64,000 bases of DNA from Margaritifera margaritifera (GCA_029931535.1 JAQPZY010001664.1:3316501-3380500), one strand, 5' to 3'; counted from the first letter of the stretch, positions 27,601 to 42,600 are shown. The notes: generated by a model not told the origin, from the sequence alone. Translations and numbers: made by a program.

Positions 27601-30600
27601 GATACTTTTAATTGGTCAAGAGTTTACAAAACTTTTATCAATTTAAACCTTTACTAATCAATTTATATTTTATCTTCACCTGCAGTACTTGTACATTGTT
27701 GATATGAGTGTTCATCTAAATATTCTGGAACAATAAATGACAGCAACAAGAACATCTTTGCTAGCCAAGGGTTTTCTATCCACTTTGTCCTTAGCCAAAA
27801 CAGTGTTTTAACAAGTGCCTTCTGGTGGATGAAGACATGGCATGGATCCAGGAATTTTTATACAGGGGATCTATTTGAAAAGGGTGGATCATTTTGCTTA
27901 AAATGGTCAGATTTCTCAGTCTGTCATTAGAAAATAGGTGTTTAATGTAAGTAAATGATGTTTACACAAAGAATGGATTCCAGTCAAAGCCTGTTATGCA
28001 GGGTCAGTTCAGTTGACACGCCCACTATGTTGGTATCGGCTATCAGCCAATCAGAGAAAAGGGGGTCTGCTGTGCTGAGTTTGCCTGCTGGCAGTCATTC
28101 AGTTACAAGTGATCAGTGTCGAGAGTGGACAGGTTTTGTTTTTGTATCCTCCACCACCCCAACCACCGCCTGCAGTTCTGTTACATTTGGCTCACCCTTC
28201 GCTTTTGTGTCTTCAGATTAACCTCCCACCCACATACTAATTCCTCTATTACTGGAGGTGGCAACCAGACCCCTCATACTAACAGGCTATTCTTGCCATA
28301 TCTTCTCCATGCGGTATTCAATCTATTGCATTCTTGGGCATTCTGTCCCCAATCCACTCAACTTACAGACATAACAAGTTATGGCGACTCTGCCTCAATA
28401 CAGCGACAATTCTGCCTTAACAGTTAGGTCAGTCAGTCATACTGGTGAATCCACCTCAAACATCTGGAATTCTGCCTTGACAATTATCATTCAGTCATAC
28501 TGGCGATTCGGCCTCATAGATAGTTCATGTTGGCTATTCGACCTTGACAATTCTGTCATTTAGTCATACTGGCGATTCCGCCGCATAGATACTGCATGCG
28601 GCTATTCGGCCTTGACAATTCTGTCATTTAGTCATACTGGCGATTCCTCCTCATAGATACTGCATGCTTATCTACCATCTTACCACAACTAACCTCATGC
28701 AGCGGAGGGTGAGATCCAAGGAATGCCAAAGATGTATACTTATGTACTGTTTAATAATTGTAAAGAGTGTTAATTAAAGAATTTTGAGATTACTTCTCTA
28801 TTAGTTCTTCTTATGCTATGATGTATTGTATTCTCAGTTCACCTGTCAGTCAGTCCATCTAGCGGTACATGAGTATTGAGTGAATTGGCAATTTCAGCCA
28901 TAGTCCACCTGTCCATCATTCCATCTATTTTATATTGTGTAAATATGCTATTTTAAGTGGTTTGATTGAACCCTCCAGAGGCCCCTCTTAATCTGCCACT
29001 GAAGATAGCTGCCTGTAGCAAATTTTAAAAAATTACCACTGTGATAGCTTGATATGTAACCTGTTAGGTATTGAATATAGTGACTTCATGATGTTTTCAT
29101 ACTTTGACTTGAAAGACAAGGATCTCTTGAAGGGATTGATGCTCCACTGAACACACAAAAAAATTCAATAGGAATTCAAGAGAAGTTTATTTCTTCCCTC
29201 CTCTTCCTTTTTTCATTTTTAATTGCAGAGTATTTAAATCATCTCATATTCATGTTGTTTTCTTTCAACTCATGGCCATAAATTTGATAATCAGTTCAAA
29301 TAGAATGGTTTAATTTTAGTCATTGGGTCCATAGCAGTACTGCATTATACCCATAATTGCATTATAACAAAGCATATTATAATGAGGGAGAGCTGTATAT
29401 CCACAAACTTGGTTTAATAAGAAATTCCCCAATTTAAAAAAATCCAGCCTATGGCATGTATTTGCAGCAAGCTTGCATTTGGTTTTTTGCCAACTTTGTG
29501 GCAGCAGTGGTGTAGGTAGACAGAAAAATAGGTGCATTCCCCCTCCCCAACTTAATTCTCTTCTCTGCCTTTTGAGCCCATCTGACCCTCCCATCTGCCT
29601 TTCTATTGCTCTCCCTCTGCCTCTATCCAGAGTAATAAACACATTGTTATGTATGATGTTTATATAATATTATAAATATTTTAGGAAATTATAAATGTTT
29701 CTTCACTTTAATATTTGCTTAAATCTTAATGTTATCAGGAAAAACATGTTTAACTAGTGTCCTTGAATTAAGTTGTTTTGATCAATATGTTTTCTCAATT
29801 TGAAGGTCAAGGTTGAATTTTGTTTACAGTTAGAATTCCATAAAGATGACTCATATTCTAGAACATTCTGTCATGTGACCAATCTTTATATATACCATGT
29901 TTGGTGGACATTTATTCAGTTTTGACATTACCATCAGTCTTGTAAAGAGCTATTACAGTTGTGAAAATTCATTCCAAATTCTAAGAGAGGAATTATTTTA
30001 AATATTCATTGGATTATAACAGTGCTCACAAACTTTTGGATTTTTGATTTTTAATTGATGATTTTGGAATTTATGTGAACTTATTCAAAGATTTTGGAAT
30101 ACTTCATTTTGACATCAGCACATCAAGATTTCTAGTACATCAGGACTTTGGAGACCATTAGCACATCATAACATTCAAGGACACAGCCGTGAATTCGGAA
30201 CATTCTATATTTAGGACTTGTGATTAGAACAATCATTCTTATTGGATTATTAGGATTTCAAAACACATTACTGTAAGTGACTTTTTGATTTTTCATTTTA
30301 ATTATCTAGTAATAAATTGCTTGTTGATTTTTACTTGATTTGTTGGTTTCACTTTCTTTCTGTTACATTTTTCTTAGACCATAGAGTCGTAACAGAAATT
30401 GGGGGCTTGTCTTCTGGGATTTGAATTTCTTTAAAGCATATTAGAGATATTAAATTTATCTTTGAAATTCATGTTGATTTTGTCTCTGAATTTTTTTTGT
30501 CTTTGGCAAAGATTTTTAATAAAGAAATTTTTTTTGTGTGAAACCAACAAGCATTTACTATGGCATCTAATGTTCAGAATTTCATTTCAAAACCTATCCA

Positions 30601-33600
30601 GGAGGGGATAGAGTGCATGAGAAAGTTAATTGAAGAGTTCAAAAGGTGCATCCATGATGATGTTAAAACCTATCTTGACGAGCAGAATGTGGAAACTTTG
30701 GAAAATGCTGCTCGTATGGCTGATGATTATTCCTTGACTCACAAAATTTCATTTGGTAATAAATCGTCCTCTCAGCAGTTTTCTGGTAAAAAACCATTTC
30801 AATCTCATTCGAGTACTTCCAAATTTCACAACAGCACAACTGTTAGAAATCAAACATCTGATAAGACTGATCAGAAATCCTTATCTCTTCCTACGTGCAC
30901 TTATTGTAAAACGAAAGGGCACGTTATTTCTGATTGCTTCAAGTTGAAAAATAAGCAACAGAGTAAAGACAGAGCTTTTCCAAATGCTCTTATTTCTACG
31001 AGGTCAAGGTCACGGTCTTGTATTGAAAGCAATACATTTGTTGGGTCAAACAAACCCCAGTCTGATTCTATTTTAGAGGCTTATGAACCATTCATGTCAG
31101 AAGGTTCTATATCACTTATTGGTGATTCTGCCAAGCCTATCCCAATTAAAATATTAAGGGACACTGGAGCTTCTCGGAGTCTTTTATTATCAGGTACTTT
31201 GCCTTTGTCTGAGGAGTCTTCTTCAAGTGAAAGTGTTCTTGTTCAGGGAGTAGAGTGCGGCTTTGTAAATGTTCCTCTCCATTGTGTAAATTTGGCATCA
31301 GACTTAGTTTCTGGACCTGTGACTGTTGGGGCAGTGACTTCTTTACCCATAGAGGGTGTTCATTTATTACTAGGCAATGACCTAGCTGGAGATAAGGTTG
31401 TGGTTAATCCACTTGTAACTGACAAGCCTTGTTTGGATCAGAAAGTTGATCCTGTCGAAACTGAAATCCCTGATTTGTACCCTGCTTGTGCAGTTACTAG
31501 AGCTATGGCAAAAAGAGCTCTTGAGAGTGATGTTGATCAGGATATTATTCCTTTAGCTGACACAAGTATTGGTCAGTCTTTTGATGAGGTCACTTTTTCC
31601 TCAGGTATTGATCAATCAAATGGTATTGATCACAGTGATCCTCTTTTGGCAACTCATTCTCTTTGTTCTAATCAGGATGACAAACGACAATCCCTTGTCG
31701 TTGAACAGGAGCAAGATCCCAAGATATCTTGTTTGTTTCAGAGGGCTATTAGTGAAACTGAAGCCACACAAGTTCCAGTGTGTTACTTTGTGAAAAATGG
31801 GGTCCTTATGAGGAAATGGAGACCACCTGATGTACCCGCTGGTGACGAGTGGTCAGTGAGCTATCAAATTGTTGTTCCTAAGTCATATAGACAGGAAATT
31901 CTTAATTTAGCCGATGAAACTCCTTTGGCTGGTCATTTAGGAGTCCATAAGACTTATCACAAGATCTTGAATCATTTTTATTGGCCGAAACTCAAAAGTG
32001 ATGTTTCTAAATACTGCAGATCTTGTCACACTTGTCAAATGGTAGGAAAACCCAATCAGAAGATACCTAAGGCTCATCTGCAACCTATTCCTGCATTTGA
32101 TGAACCATTTAGTAGAATAATGGTAGACTGTGTTGGTCCTTTACCTAAAACCAAGTCAGGCAACCAATACTTGTTGACCATCATGTGTGCATCTACAAGA
32201 TTTCCAGAGGCAATTCCTCTGAGAAATATAAAAACTAAAACTATTGTGAAAGCTTTGGTGAAGTTTTTTACACTTGTTGGCCTTCCCAAATCTGTCCAGT
32301 CAGATCAAGGGTCAAATTTTATGTCTGGAATTTTCCAACAAGTTATGCATGAATTAGGCATCCAACAGTTTAAATCTTCTGCCTATCACCCTGAAAGTCA
32401 AGGTGCTTTGGAAAGATTTCATCAAACTTTGAAGAATATGATTCGATCATATTGCTTTGATACAGAAAAGGATTGGGATGAGGGTGTTCATTTGTTGTTG
32501 TTTGCTGTTAGGGAATCAGTTCAAGAGTCGTTGGGTTTTAGTCCCTTTGAACTAGTTTTTGGTCATACTGTCCGTGGACCATTGAAATTATTGAAAGAGA
32601 AACTTCTTTCAAATGAAGACTCAAAGATTAATCTTTTTGATTATGTCTCTGATTTCAAATACAAGTTGTCAAAGGCCTGTGAAGTAGCAAGAACTAATCT
32701 TCACACTACTCAGTCAAAAATGAAATTAAGGTATGACAGAAATTCACAGGAAAGGAGTTTTAAACCTGGTGACAAAGTTCTGGCTCTCTTTCCCATACCT
32801 CAAAATCCTCTTCAGGCTAAATTTTATGGTCCTTATACCGTTGCAAAGAAAGTAAATGACTTAAATTATATCATTAACACTCCTGGGAGACGGAAACAGA
32901 AACAACTTTGTCATATAAATATGTTAAAGGAATATTTTGACAGAGATAGCTCAGCTAATTATTCTGTTAATTTAGTTGTACCTGTCCCACACAGTGAAGA
33001 TATCAACGATGGAATACAATCAGACTATAGTGACTCTGGTATAACCAATCTTCGGAATTCAGAAATATTGAACAACCTAGACCAGAAACTTTCACATCTA
33101 CAACAACAGGAAAGAAATGAACTAAAACAGCTATTACATGACTATGAGCACTTGTTTCCTGATGTTCCAACACGAACAAGTAAAATTTATCATGACGTTG
33201 ACATTGTAGATTCTGCGCCTGTGAAACAGCATCCTTATAGGATGAATCCTCTCAAACAGAACTATCTGAAGAAAGAAATTCAGTATTTACTGGAGAATGA
33301 TTTCATAGAACCAAGTAAAAGTAACTGGAGTTCACCATGTATTCTTGTTCCCAAGCCAGATAATACATTCCGTATGTGTACTGACTATAGAAAAGTCAAC
33401 AGTGTCACCAAAACTGATTCATTTCCAATCCCAAGAATGGACGATTGCATTGATAAAATTGGAAATGCGGAATATGTCACCAAGTTTGACCTTTTAAAAG
33501 GATTCTGGCAAATTCCACTGACGGAAAGGGCAAAAGAAATTTCAGCATTTGTAACTCCAGATGGACTTTATCAATATAAAGTCATGCCGTTTGGAATGAA

Positions 33601-36600
33601 AAATTCGCCTGCAACGTTTCAACGTCTGATGAACATAATAACATTTGGTCTTGATAATTGTGATGCTTATATCGATGACGTCATTATCTACAACAACACC
33701 TGGGAAGATCATTTGGAAACCATTCGAAAATTCTTCGATCGACTCAGTGATGCGAATCTGACAATTAATTTGAGCAAAAGTGAGTTTTGCCATGCTTGTG
33801 TCACATTTTTAGGACATATTGTGGGACAAGGTCAAGTTAAACCTATACAAGCTAAGGTCAAAGCTATCTCTGAATTTCAAGTTCCAATTTGTAAAAAGCA
33901 ACTGATGCGATTTCTAGGTATGGCTGGATATTATCGGAAATTTTGTTCCAATTTTTCCAAAATTGCTGAACCTTTGACAAGTTTATTGAGTAAGAAAACC
34001 AAATTTCATTGGTCTGACAAGTGTCAGGAATCTTTTGACAAGTTAAAGGCCATGCTTAAGAATGCACCAGTTCTTTCTGCACCAAATTTTAGCCAATCAT
34101 TTAAATTATCTGTTGATGCAAGTGATGTAGGGGTTGGTGGAGTATTGATTCAGGAAGACAAAAGTGGTGTGGATCACCCTGTGTGTTATTTTTCTAAAAA
34201 ACTAAACAAGCACCAGAAAAATTATTCCACAATTGAGAAGGAATGTTTGGCTTTGATATTGGCTTTACAGCATTTTGAAGTGTATGTCACCTCAGCTCTT
34301 TCTCCAATTATTGTGTACAGTGATCACAATCCCCTTACTTTCATCAACAAAATGAAAGATAAAAATCGGAGATTGTTGAGATGGAGTTTGATATTGCAGG
34401 AATATAACATTGACATCAAACACATCAGGGGAAAAGACAATGTGATTGCAGATGCACTCTCACGTGCCTAGAAATGTAATATTGCTTGATGTAATTAAGT
34501 CCAGTATCATAAAACATGTTCTTATGTAATTTTGGTTATTGTAGTTTTAGATGTATATTCAAAAGAAAGCTTTATTATATAAATCTTTCTTTTTCTTTAT
34601 GAGGGGAGGTGTTATGTATGATGTTTATATAATATTATAAATATTTTAGGAAATTATAAATGTTTCTTCACTTTAATATTTGCTTAAATCTTAATGTTAT
34701 CAGGAAAAACATGTTTAACTAGTGTCCTTGAATTAAGTTGTTTTGATCAATATGTTTTCTCAATTTGAAGGTCAAGGTTGAATTTTGTTTACAGTTAGAA
34801 TTCCATTAAGATGACTCATATTCTAGAACATTCTGTCATGTGACCAATCTTTATATATACCATGTTTGGTGGACATTTATTCAGTTTTGACATTACCATC
34901 AGTCTTGTAAAGAGCTATTACAGTTGTGAAAATTCATTCCAAATTCTAAGAGAGGAATTATTTTAAATATTCATTGGATTATAACAGTGCTCACAAACTT
35001 TTGGATTTTTGATTTTTAATTGATGATTTTGGAATTTATGTGAACTTATTCAAAGATTTTGGAATACTTCATTTTGACATCAGCACATCAAGATTTCTAG
35101 TACATCAGGACTTTGGAGACCATTAGCACATCATAACATTCAAGGACACAGCCGTGAATTCGGAACATTCTATATTTAGGACTTGTGATTAGAACAATCA
35201 TTCTTATTGGATTATTAGGATTTCAAAACACATTACTGTAAGTGACTTTTTGATTTTTCATTTTAATTATCTAGTAATAAATTGCTTGTTGATTTTTACT
35301 TGATTTGTTGGTTTCACTTTCTTTCTGTTACATTTTTCTTAGACCATAGAGTCGTAACAACATCGTTAAATCTGTTATTTTCTAATTGTTCCACATATGT
35401 GTTTGTTTATTTCTTGTAGAATAAATATAAGAATGAGCTTTTGTTTCTACTTCCATAAAAAGATTCAATTCTAAATATCATTGTCAGTATATAAAAAAAT
35501 TATTGGGAAAAAAAAGGCCTCCGTGGTCCAAAAGGTGCCTCTTCCTTTAAAAAAAGTGCCCCTATTGCTTAGGTGCATATCTTGCCCTCCCATCTCTAAG
35601 GAATTCCTAGCTGGAGTATTTGGTGGTGTGATTTTTCATATGCAAGTTAGTTTATTGACACACATGTGCAGCAAACAGTTGTGGCACAGTTCTGTCATAC
35701 AAGTGGTAGGGTTGTGGCTAAGTATTCAGTTATGGCATATGTCTGGTTTAGTTTTTTTTAATGATACAATGTATCACAAATTTTAATGAGCATAAAGTTT
35801 CTGTGATCTATGGAGCAAACTAATTTTCACTAAAATTTTCTTCACACTTACAATTATGTGATTGAAAACTTATAATGTCTATGATGCAAATGCTAGCGAC
35901 TACTTAGATGGATATTTCCAGAAGTTTCTAAGAATTAAGCAGGTTGTAGATTTAAGTAAACCACAATTTGATGAGCACCATGTTTTACTGTGGATGTCAG
36001 ACAAACTTGTGAGTAGAAGGAATTGTGAATGTTGCCATAAAACTAGAAATGTGTAACATGAATGCCTCTGCCAATATGATGCAATTAAAGAGCAATATTT
36101 TAATGGAACAGGGTCTATAACTCCATACATTCTTCCCAAAGACCTGTCAAATTAAAATTTGACTTAGGCAGAATCCAAATGGAAGGGCAAAGTTCGGAGC
36201 CAAACAAGGGCCACAACTCCTTAAAGCTTAGTTAGAAAACAGTAAAAATAGAAATTATAGTAAAAATCTAACTTGACCTAGGTCTTCTTATTGTAAATGC
36301 TCAGATGCAATGGAAGGGTAAAGTTCTAAGTCAAACAGGAGCCATAATGCCATTACACTTTGCCTGTAAATGGTGAAAATTGAACTTGACATTTATCTTC
36401 TTAAAGTAAAGACTCCTACCAAAAATTTTATTTAAATCCATGAAGTCCTTCAAAGTTTTTGAGCATAAACTGAATGCAAAGGCCATAACTCCTTAAAATT
36501 CTGTCAGAAAATGGTGAAAAATGAACACAGTGGAATGGCAAAGTTCTTTGGTAAGTATAGGCCATAATGCCATTAAACTTTGCCAGAAAATGTTGAAAAT

Positions 36601-39600
36601 TAAACTTGACTTAGATCTTCTTAATGTTAAGACTTGTATTAAATTTGATTTAAATCCATGAAGCCCTTCAAAACTTATTGAGTGGAAACAAAGTGGAAGA
36701 TCATGGAAGGGCAAAGTTCAAAGTCAAGCATGGACCATAACACCATAAAATTCTGCCAGAAAATGGTGAAAATCGAACTTGACCTAGGTCTTCTGAATGT
36801 AAAGTCTCATACCAGTTTGATTTCATTCAATCCATGAAGTCCTTCAGAAATTACAGAGCAGAATGAAATTTGTGACAGGATGTGACAGGACAGATGGACA
36901 TTGTTAACATTATGTATAAAAATACTGTGATTGATATTTTGTCACTAATATTATTTGAAAATCCCACACTGTCAACAGCAGTTTTTTTTTTTTATATTTG
37001 CTGTTTAATAATCCATTGTGCTGGAATAAAACAGACTTCATTTCATCTTTGTTTACAAAGCATAACATGCAGGACATATTGCGCTCTTTTGTAGATATCA
37101 CTACTACATTTTTTGCACACATGTAATTCACTTTGATTCTTTGTCACTAGTATGCTAGAATCAAAGATCTGTTTAAATTGAATGATGCTAAAATACTGTG
37201 ATTTATAGTAATTTCTTATATAATTTTATTTTTTTCTACATTGTTATAACTAACATGTAGACTACACCAAATTTTTTATTTAATGCAAGGTTATGATCTT
37301 GATGTTACTTGAGATATCATGCATTTTATTGTCATTCTTATTGAACTTTTACAGACAAAATTGACTTCAAATCTGAGTTCATATTATGTTCTGAACATAT
37401 TCATTTTGTAGTTTCACAAAAATAAGTGGTGGATTTTAACTGTTTCACATGTCAACATTTAAAAGATTTATGACCCTTGATTGCACATTTTCCTATCTTT
37501 TGTTGCCCATTATAACTTTACTAAAGCCTGTTTGATTTTAACTAAATTAGGTATGCAGTTTTATATTGATGAAACCTTGAATGGATTTTATTTGCAGCTA
37601 TGCATGCTATCATTTATAAGAGTTATTGCCCCTTTTTGCTGACCTTCTAAACTTAAGTTTCCACAGCATGTCTTTACCCATGATTATTGGATTTCAATCA
37701 AATTTGGTGAGCAGTTTTATATCAATAAGATATAAGATGTGTTTTTTCAGATCACTGCTTTCCACAAGATTCACTGTAAGCTTACAATGGCAATAAATAG
37801 TGAATTGATTGCCAATTATTCAACTTCGGCTTTTGTTCAAGATCATCCAGCTATAAGTAATAAGTGCAATTTAAAATTGTTGAGCTCTTGCATGAGTCAT
37901 CAATTTGTAGACTTGTGGCCTGTTATTATTGGCTCCACTCACAAAGATCCTCAGTTTTCTTTCTGCATAGTTCCATTGTTTAAGGCCCTGCTGAACAAAT
38001 TGTAGCGGGGAGGGCCCTTTGTGATGCACCCATTGCTAATACCTCTTGTTGGTTGAAAATTTCAGTCAACTGAAATGTTTATAAATTTGGAACAGGACAA
38101 AATGAATGTCATACACAGTGCAAACACCATTGCATATTATAGAATTTCCATTGTAATTTTTCAATTTATCTGACATTACATTGTTCTTTTAAAAAGGACT
38201 TCTCCACAAGGTCCTTGCTGATGAGCGAGGAGTCTCCAACTACCATGATGGATATACATCAAGAGGACGGTGAGGAGGAGGTCAATGATGAGGAGGGAGA
38301 GGAAGGTCTGGCACAGTATCAGATGAGGAGAACATGGGAGAGCAGGTGGGTCATGTCAGAGTGTAAAGACAATGGAAAGCTTGGTAGTTAAAATTTGTGA
38401 ACTTTGAAAAGTAATTGTAAGCTTTAATAATAAAATAGTTGATTTGTGATGTAACTGTCATCTTAGTTGTTAAAACTGTAACTGTTATGTTAGTCAGAGA
38501 ACTTGTTTGGTAGGGATAATAGTATTTGATTGCTAAAATGGTCTTTTTTACTTAATATTTATGCCTCCACAATGATAATGTCAGGAGCATAAACATTGTG
38601 TTTTTTCCATCCATCCTGTATGTACACATACATTATATGTACATATGTACAGCCCTAAATTCTTGTGTGAAACTACTCCTGCATATTTCCATGGACTCTG
38701 TTAATCCATGGCAGCTTTTATTGACATGGAGTTTTTCCAGAGTTATGCCTCATTTTGTTATTAAATGTAGATACTGCATATGATCATTTATGTCTGTACA
38801 ACTATTTCCACAGCTGTTGTTAAATGGCCCTGATACATAGAAGACACTATAATAACATGACATGAGGTCAACATGTGTATATCATCCATCATGATGTGTT
38901 TCCCCCTCCCCCCCCCCCCCCGAGTTTTGCCCCTTTTTTTATGTTAAATATTGGTAATTTTTCTGTTTGCAACTAGTCACACAGCTTTTGATGACATTTT
39001 CTTTTTTAAAAATCCATTTTTAGTGTTCCTTTGCATGTTCATGCAATCATGCATACATTCTGCCAGAGGTATTCCCCTTTTCTGCTTGCACAACTCGTTC
39101 AAACAAGGATGTGTGTGTGTTGGGGCAGGGAAGTATCATCCGTGTCCAACAGCCACATTTCTAGTTTCATCATAGTGGTACACTGTAATAGTAAGCCTAG
39201 TTTGACTTTGAAGTTGGATTTTACTACATACATAAAATGGAAATTGTGATTTCAGTAGATGGAATGGTAAAGTTAGGAGCAATGTGGAAGTGTGATTCAT
39301 ATTTAAAGGCAAAATGTTGAAATGGATTAGTAATTCAGGGAATGATAAGCCATCTGCAAAGTGAGAAAAGGCTAGCAAAACTAAATTTCAGAACTCCAGG
39401 TTGATGGAGTTTAACTTTGTGAAGCGCAGCAGTAAGGGGGAGTATTTTACAATTTGCACATACTGCAAAAACCATATCAACAGTAGTCATTCTGGGGCAC
39501 TTGATGTCTGTTGACATAGTAACAACATCAAAACGATGCATGACTTTAGAGACCAATCCCAAAAGCAGCTAATATGTTTAAACAATCATCACATGTTTGA

Positions 39601-42600
39601 CACTGCCTCACTGCAATGAAGATAAAGAAAGATTGTTGTCAGTGCTGAAAAAAATTCAGCAAGATTTTTGGAAAGTTGGAACAACAGTACCATCCAGTCT
39701 ATAATGAGTGCAAAAATGAAAATCAATGAAACGTGCACCACCTTCAAACCGTCCAATGAATTATTGAGATCAACAATGAATTATTGAGATCAACAAAGTT
39801 TGTATCTAAAAGTTAAAATAATGTATTCCACTGTTCAATGGATTTTAAAGACAGAAACTTTGTGTATTCTGTTATTTAATGTCTGTGTGATTGTGACTTT
39901 GTGTGTGCACATGTGTGTGTGTGTGAACTGTGATAATATATGACAGTGCTTAGTCTGCCAGCTACTTTTGTTTTGGAAGTATATTAAATGCTTCAAAGAA
40001 AACATTTTCTTTTATTCAGATTGGATGTTTTCTTTTATTCAGATTTGAATTTCCAGTCATTTTTATAGGTTTATATGAAGAGATAATTTAGTCTTGATTG
40101 TACAATGCCACTTATTTGGATCACACACTCTAAACCTCCTTGAGGTCACAGAACACACTTTTGGAGTCTCAAAAAATACCCAGGAATATCTAGAAGGTTG
40201 GCAGGTATGCATTATTGATTTATATTTTGTAATTATAACTTGAAAAGCCATAGTTGCTTTCAAATATAGGTACATTATTGCTAATGATTTGAGTCTGTTT
40301 TTCTTAACAGCCCTCATCCATATCTCTTCTTCAATCCTGATGGACACACTATAACATTCCTGGGATTTAACATTGACCGCCGCACAGGAAATCTGATAGA
40401 TCAACAAACCAAACAAGTGCTTGAGACAGCTATCATGCCCCAAAATCTGTATGACAGTCTGGTTCGTAACAGGGTACCTATTCAGGAAGATTTTGATTGC
40501 CTCCCAAGGTTTGTAAGATTGTTATTACATTTTTCTTATGCTGGGGAAATATGTTGGTAATGTACTGCATTGTGTTATCTTGATGTGTTAATCTCTCTTT
40601 TACATCATGCAATATTTTATAGTTTCTTGGTGTGAAACAGATATTGTTTTCAGAGATTTTATATTTTTTTATTTTATCTATTGTTCAAGGATTTGGTAGT
40701 CAGTAACAAGAATATGCATGGAATGTTTGGGTTCATTCAGTTAAACTGTTTTTCTCCATCATGTTTTTATTTCTGTATCCAGAATTTTGATTAAATTTTA
40801 ATGGAAGCTTCATGACAGCAAGATGTTTACATTTTGCTAATGACTCCAATTTGGCAATTTTTTTTTACTGCAGTTGTGCACATAAAAGACCAGAATTAGG
40901 TCAGTAACACACCATTACATATCCTATGCTTCCAGTCTATGCCTCTATGGGCATGGCTTGACCCAGGAGCCAGGGTTGCAACACTGCAAATGTGTGTTTG
41001 TCTCCATGTCCATCAGCTATGTATATATGGTTGTAAGTTGGGTATCTTGATAGTTTTCAAGTTGTGAGCTAACGGTATGTCCCCTACTCCAGGCAAAATT
41101 GTTGTAATAGAGATAAATGTATGCACAATAAATGGTGACCTTGTATCAGCCAATTCATGCAAACTACTGTTGGTATAGAAGGGTAGGTGGGTGGGGGCAT
41201 AACAGCTGATTAGAGGATAAGTGTTGCAAGAAATAGCCCAGTTTGTGAGTTTCTTTAAAACTGTTGATGTAAGGTCAGCTGCCAGTATTCATATGACGAA
41301 CTACAGATGGATGGCTAAAATAATCGATTTGTTTTTGGGAATTTACTGATAGTCATCTGCCAGATAAACAGGTCTACATGACCCAGGGCTTGTGTAGGAT
41401 GAGTAAGTGCATTTATCTTCTCATATCCATTAAATGTATACATGGTTTCAGGGTGGGGATCTTACCATCCAAATTATGATAAATCTACTGCAGGGACATG
41501 ACCCAGTGGGTTTGTTATGGGAATGTCTGATTTTGTCTCCTTGTGTCCTTCAAACCTATGTGTTGTTATAGTGTGGAAATCTGAACAGTTTCCATGTTAT
41601 GACCCAAGGGAAAATCCCCACCCAAGGGCATTACCCATAGTCTGTATTAAATATACCACTTATTTTGTCTCGTGTCCTTTGAATGAATGTTTGGTTATAG
41701 GATGGGGATATCAACAGTTTCCAAGTTATAACCCTGGAGCAAAACCCGAGGGTGTAGTCCAGAAACCCATATACATGTATATGTTATAGCCCTGACCTTG
41801 TGGATGACAGACACCAACTTTATGATTGTTCACCTGAAATACTTTAAATATAATTGAGATTTTTTAAAAGCTGTCTCCACCCCTTGGCCCCAGCCGCAGG
41901 GGTCATATCAAAATTTTAAAGCCATTGTGCATATCTATAGACCACCTGAAGTCATATCTCAAAGCTTCATGTCTCTATCTATAGCAATGCAGAAGGAGAT
42001 ACACAACATTACTAAGGGACAAATGGATGTACAAACGTATACCATATATACTCGATTATAAGTCAACTCAACTATAAGCACACATGCCCGCCCTCCTTTT
42101 TAGGGCTGCAAAAAGCTAATTTCTCTTTGACCCTTCTTTAAGTTGTGGTGTACATTGCAAATCAAATCAGTCTGTAAGGGATGACTTGTCATTAGTGAGT
42201 CGGAGTTGCATTTTGGGCAAATAAACAAGCCAAACTGGATAGATAGATTAATAGATAAATAGGAAAAATAAATGCAAAATCATTGTAAAAAAAAAATGCA
42301 ATTATATTATTTAGTGGAATATGTCACAAATCAATTGACAACTTTCATTCGCTCCATCTTCATGTAATAAAATCCATTTAAATCCGTAATGTTTGACATT
42401 TTAAATTCATTTATATGATAAATCCTTGAATTCTGTGATAGATCACATACCAGTATAACAAGAGTAGTTGCCCAGAATGATTCGTTTCACAGTATCCCAT
42501 AATATGTTAATTCCATACATCTTACAAAGAAACAATGAAAGCTAAGTCCACACTTTTGTGATTCACAATATCCTATAAATGTCACTGTATAATGTCATCT

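Larger units (their letters stand above)
29645..35359 (+). mobile_element. Complete Ty3-type LTR retrotransposon, Gmr1-like
   Basis: Two 750-bp LTRs (29645-30394, 34610-35359) start TGTTATG and end GTAACA. They appear to differ at a single base (A versus T near 29841/34806) and are flanked by ACAT (29641-29644, 35360-35363). A primer-binding site, one 1,303-codon frame and a polypurine tract GAGGGGAGG (34601-34609) are all in place. Domain order is Gag remnant, protease, integrase, reverse transcriptase, RNase H. That is the copia-like order with Ty3-type domains, as described for the Gmr1 group. It lies in the sense orientation inside the RNF213 intron. Confidence 0.95.

Noticed and set aside
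27955..28427. Two overlapping plus frames
   Set aside because: They sit in an LTR-like segment with Ser/Thr- and His-rich low-complexity translation; no homologous protein recognised.
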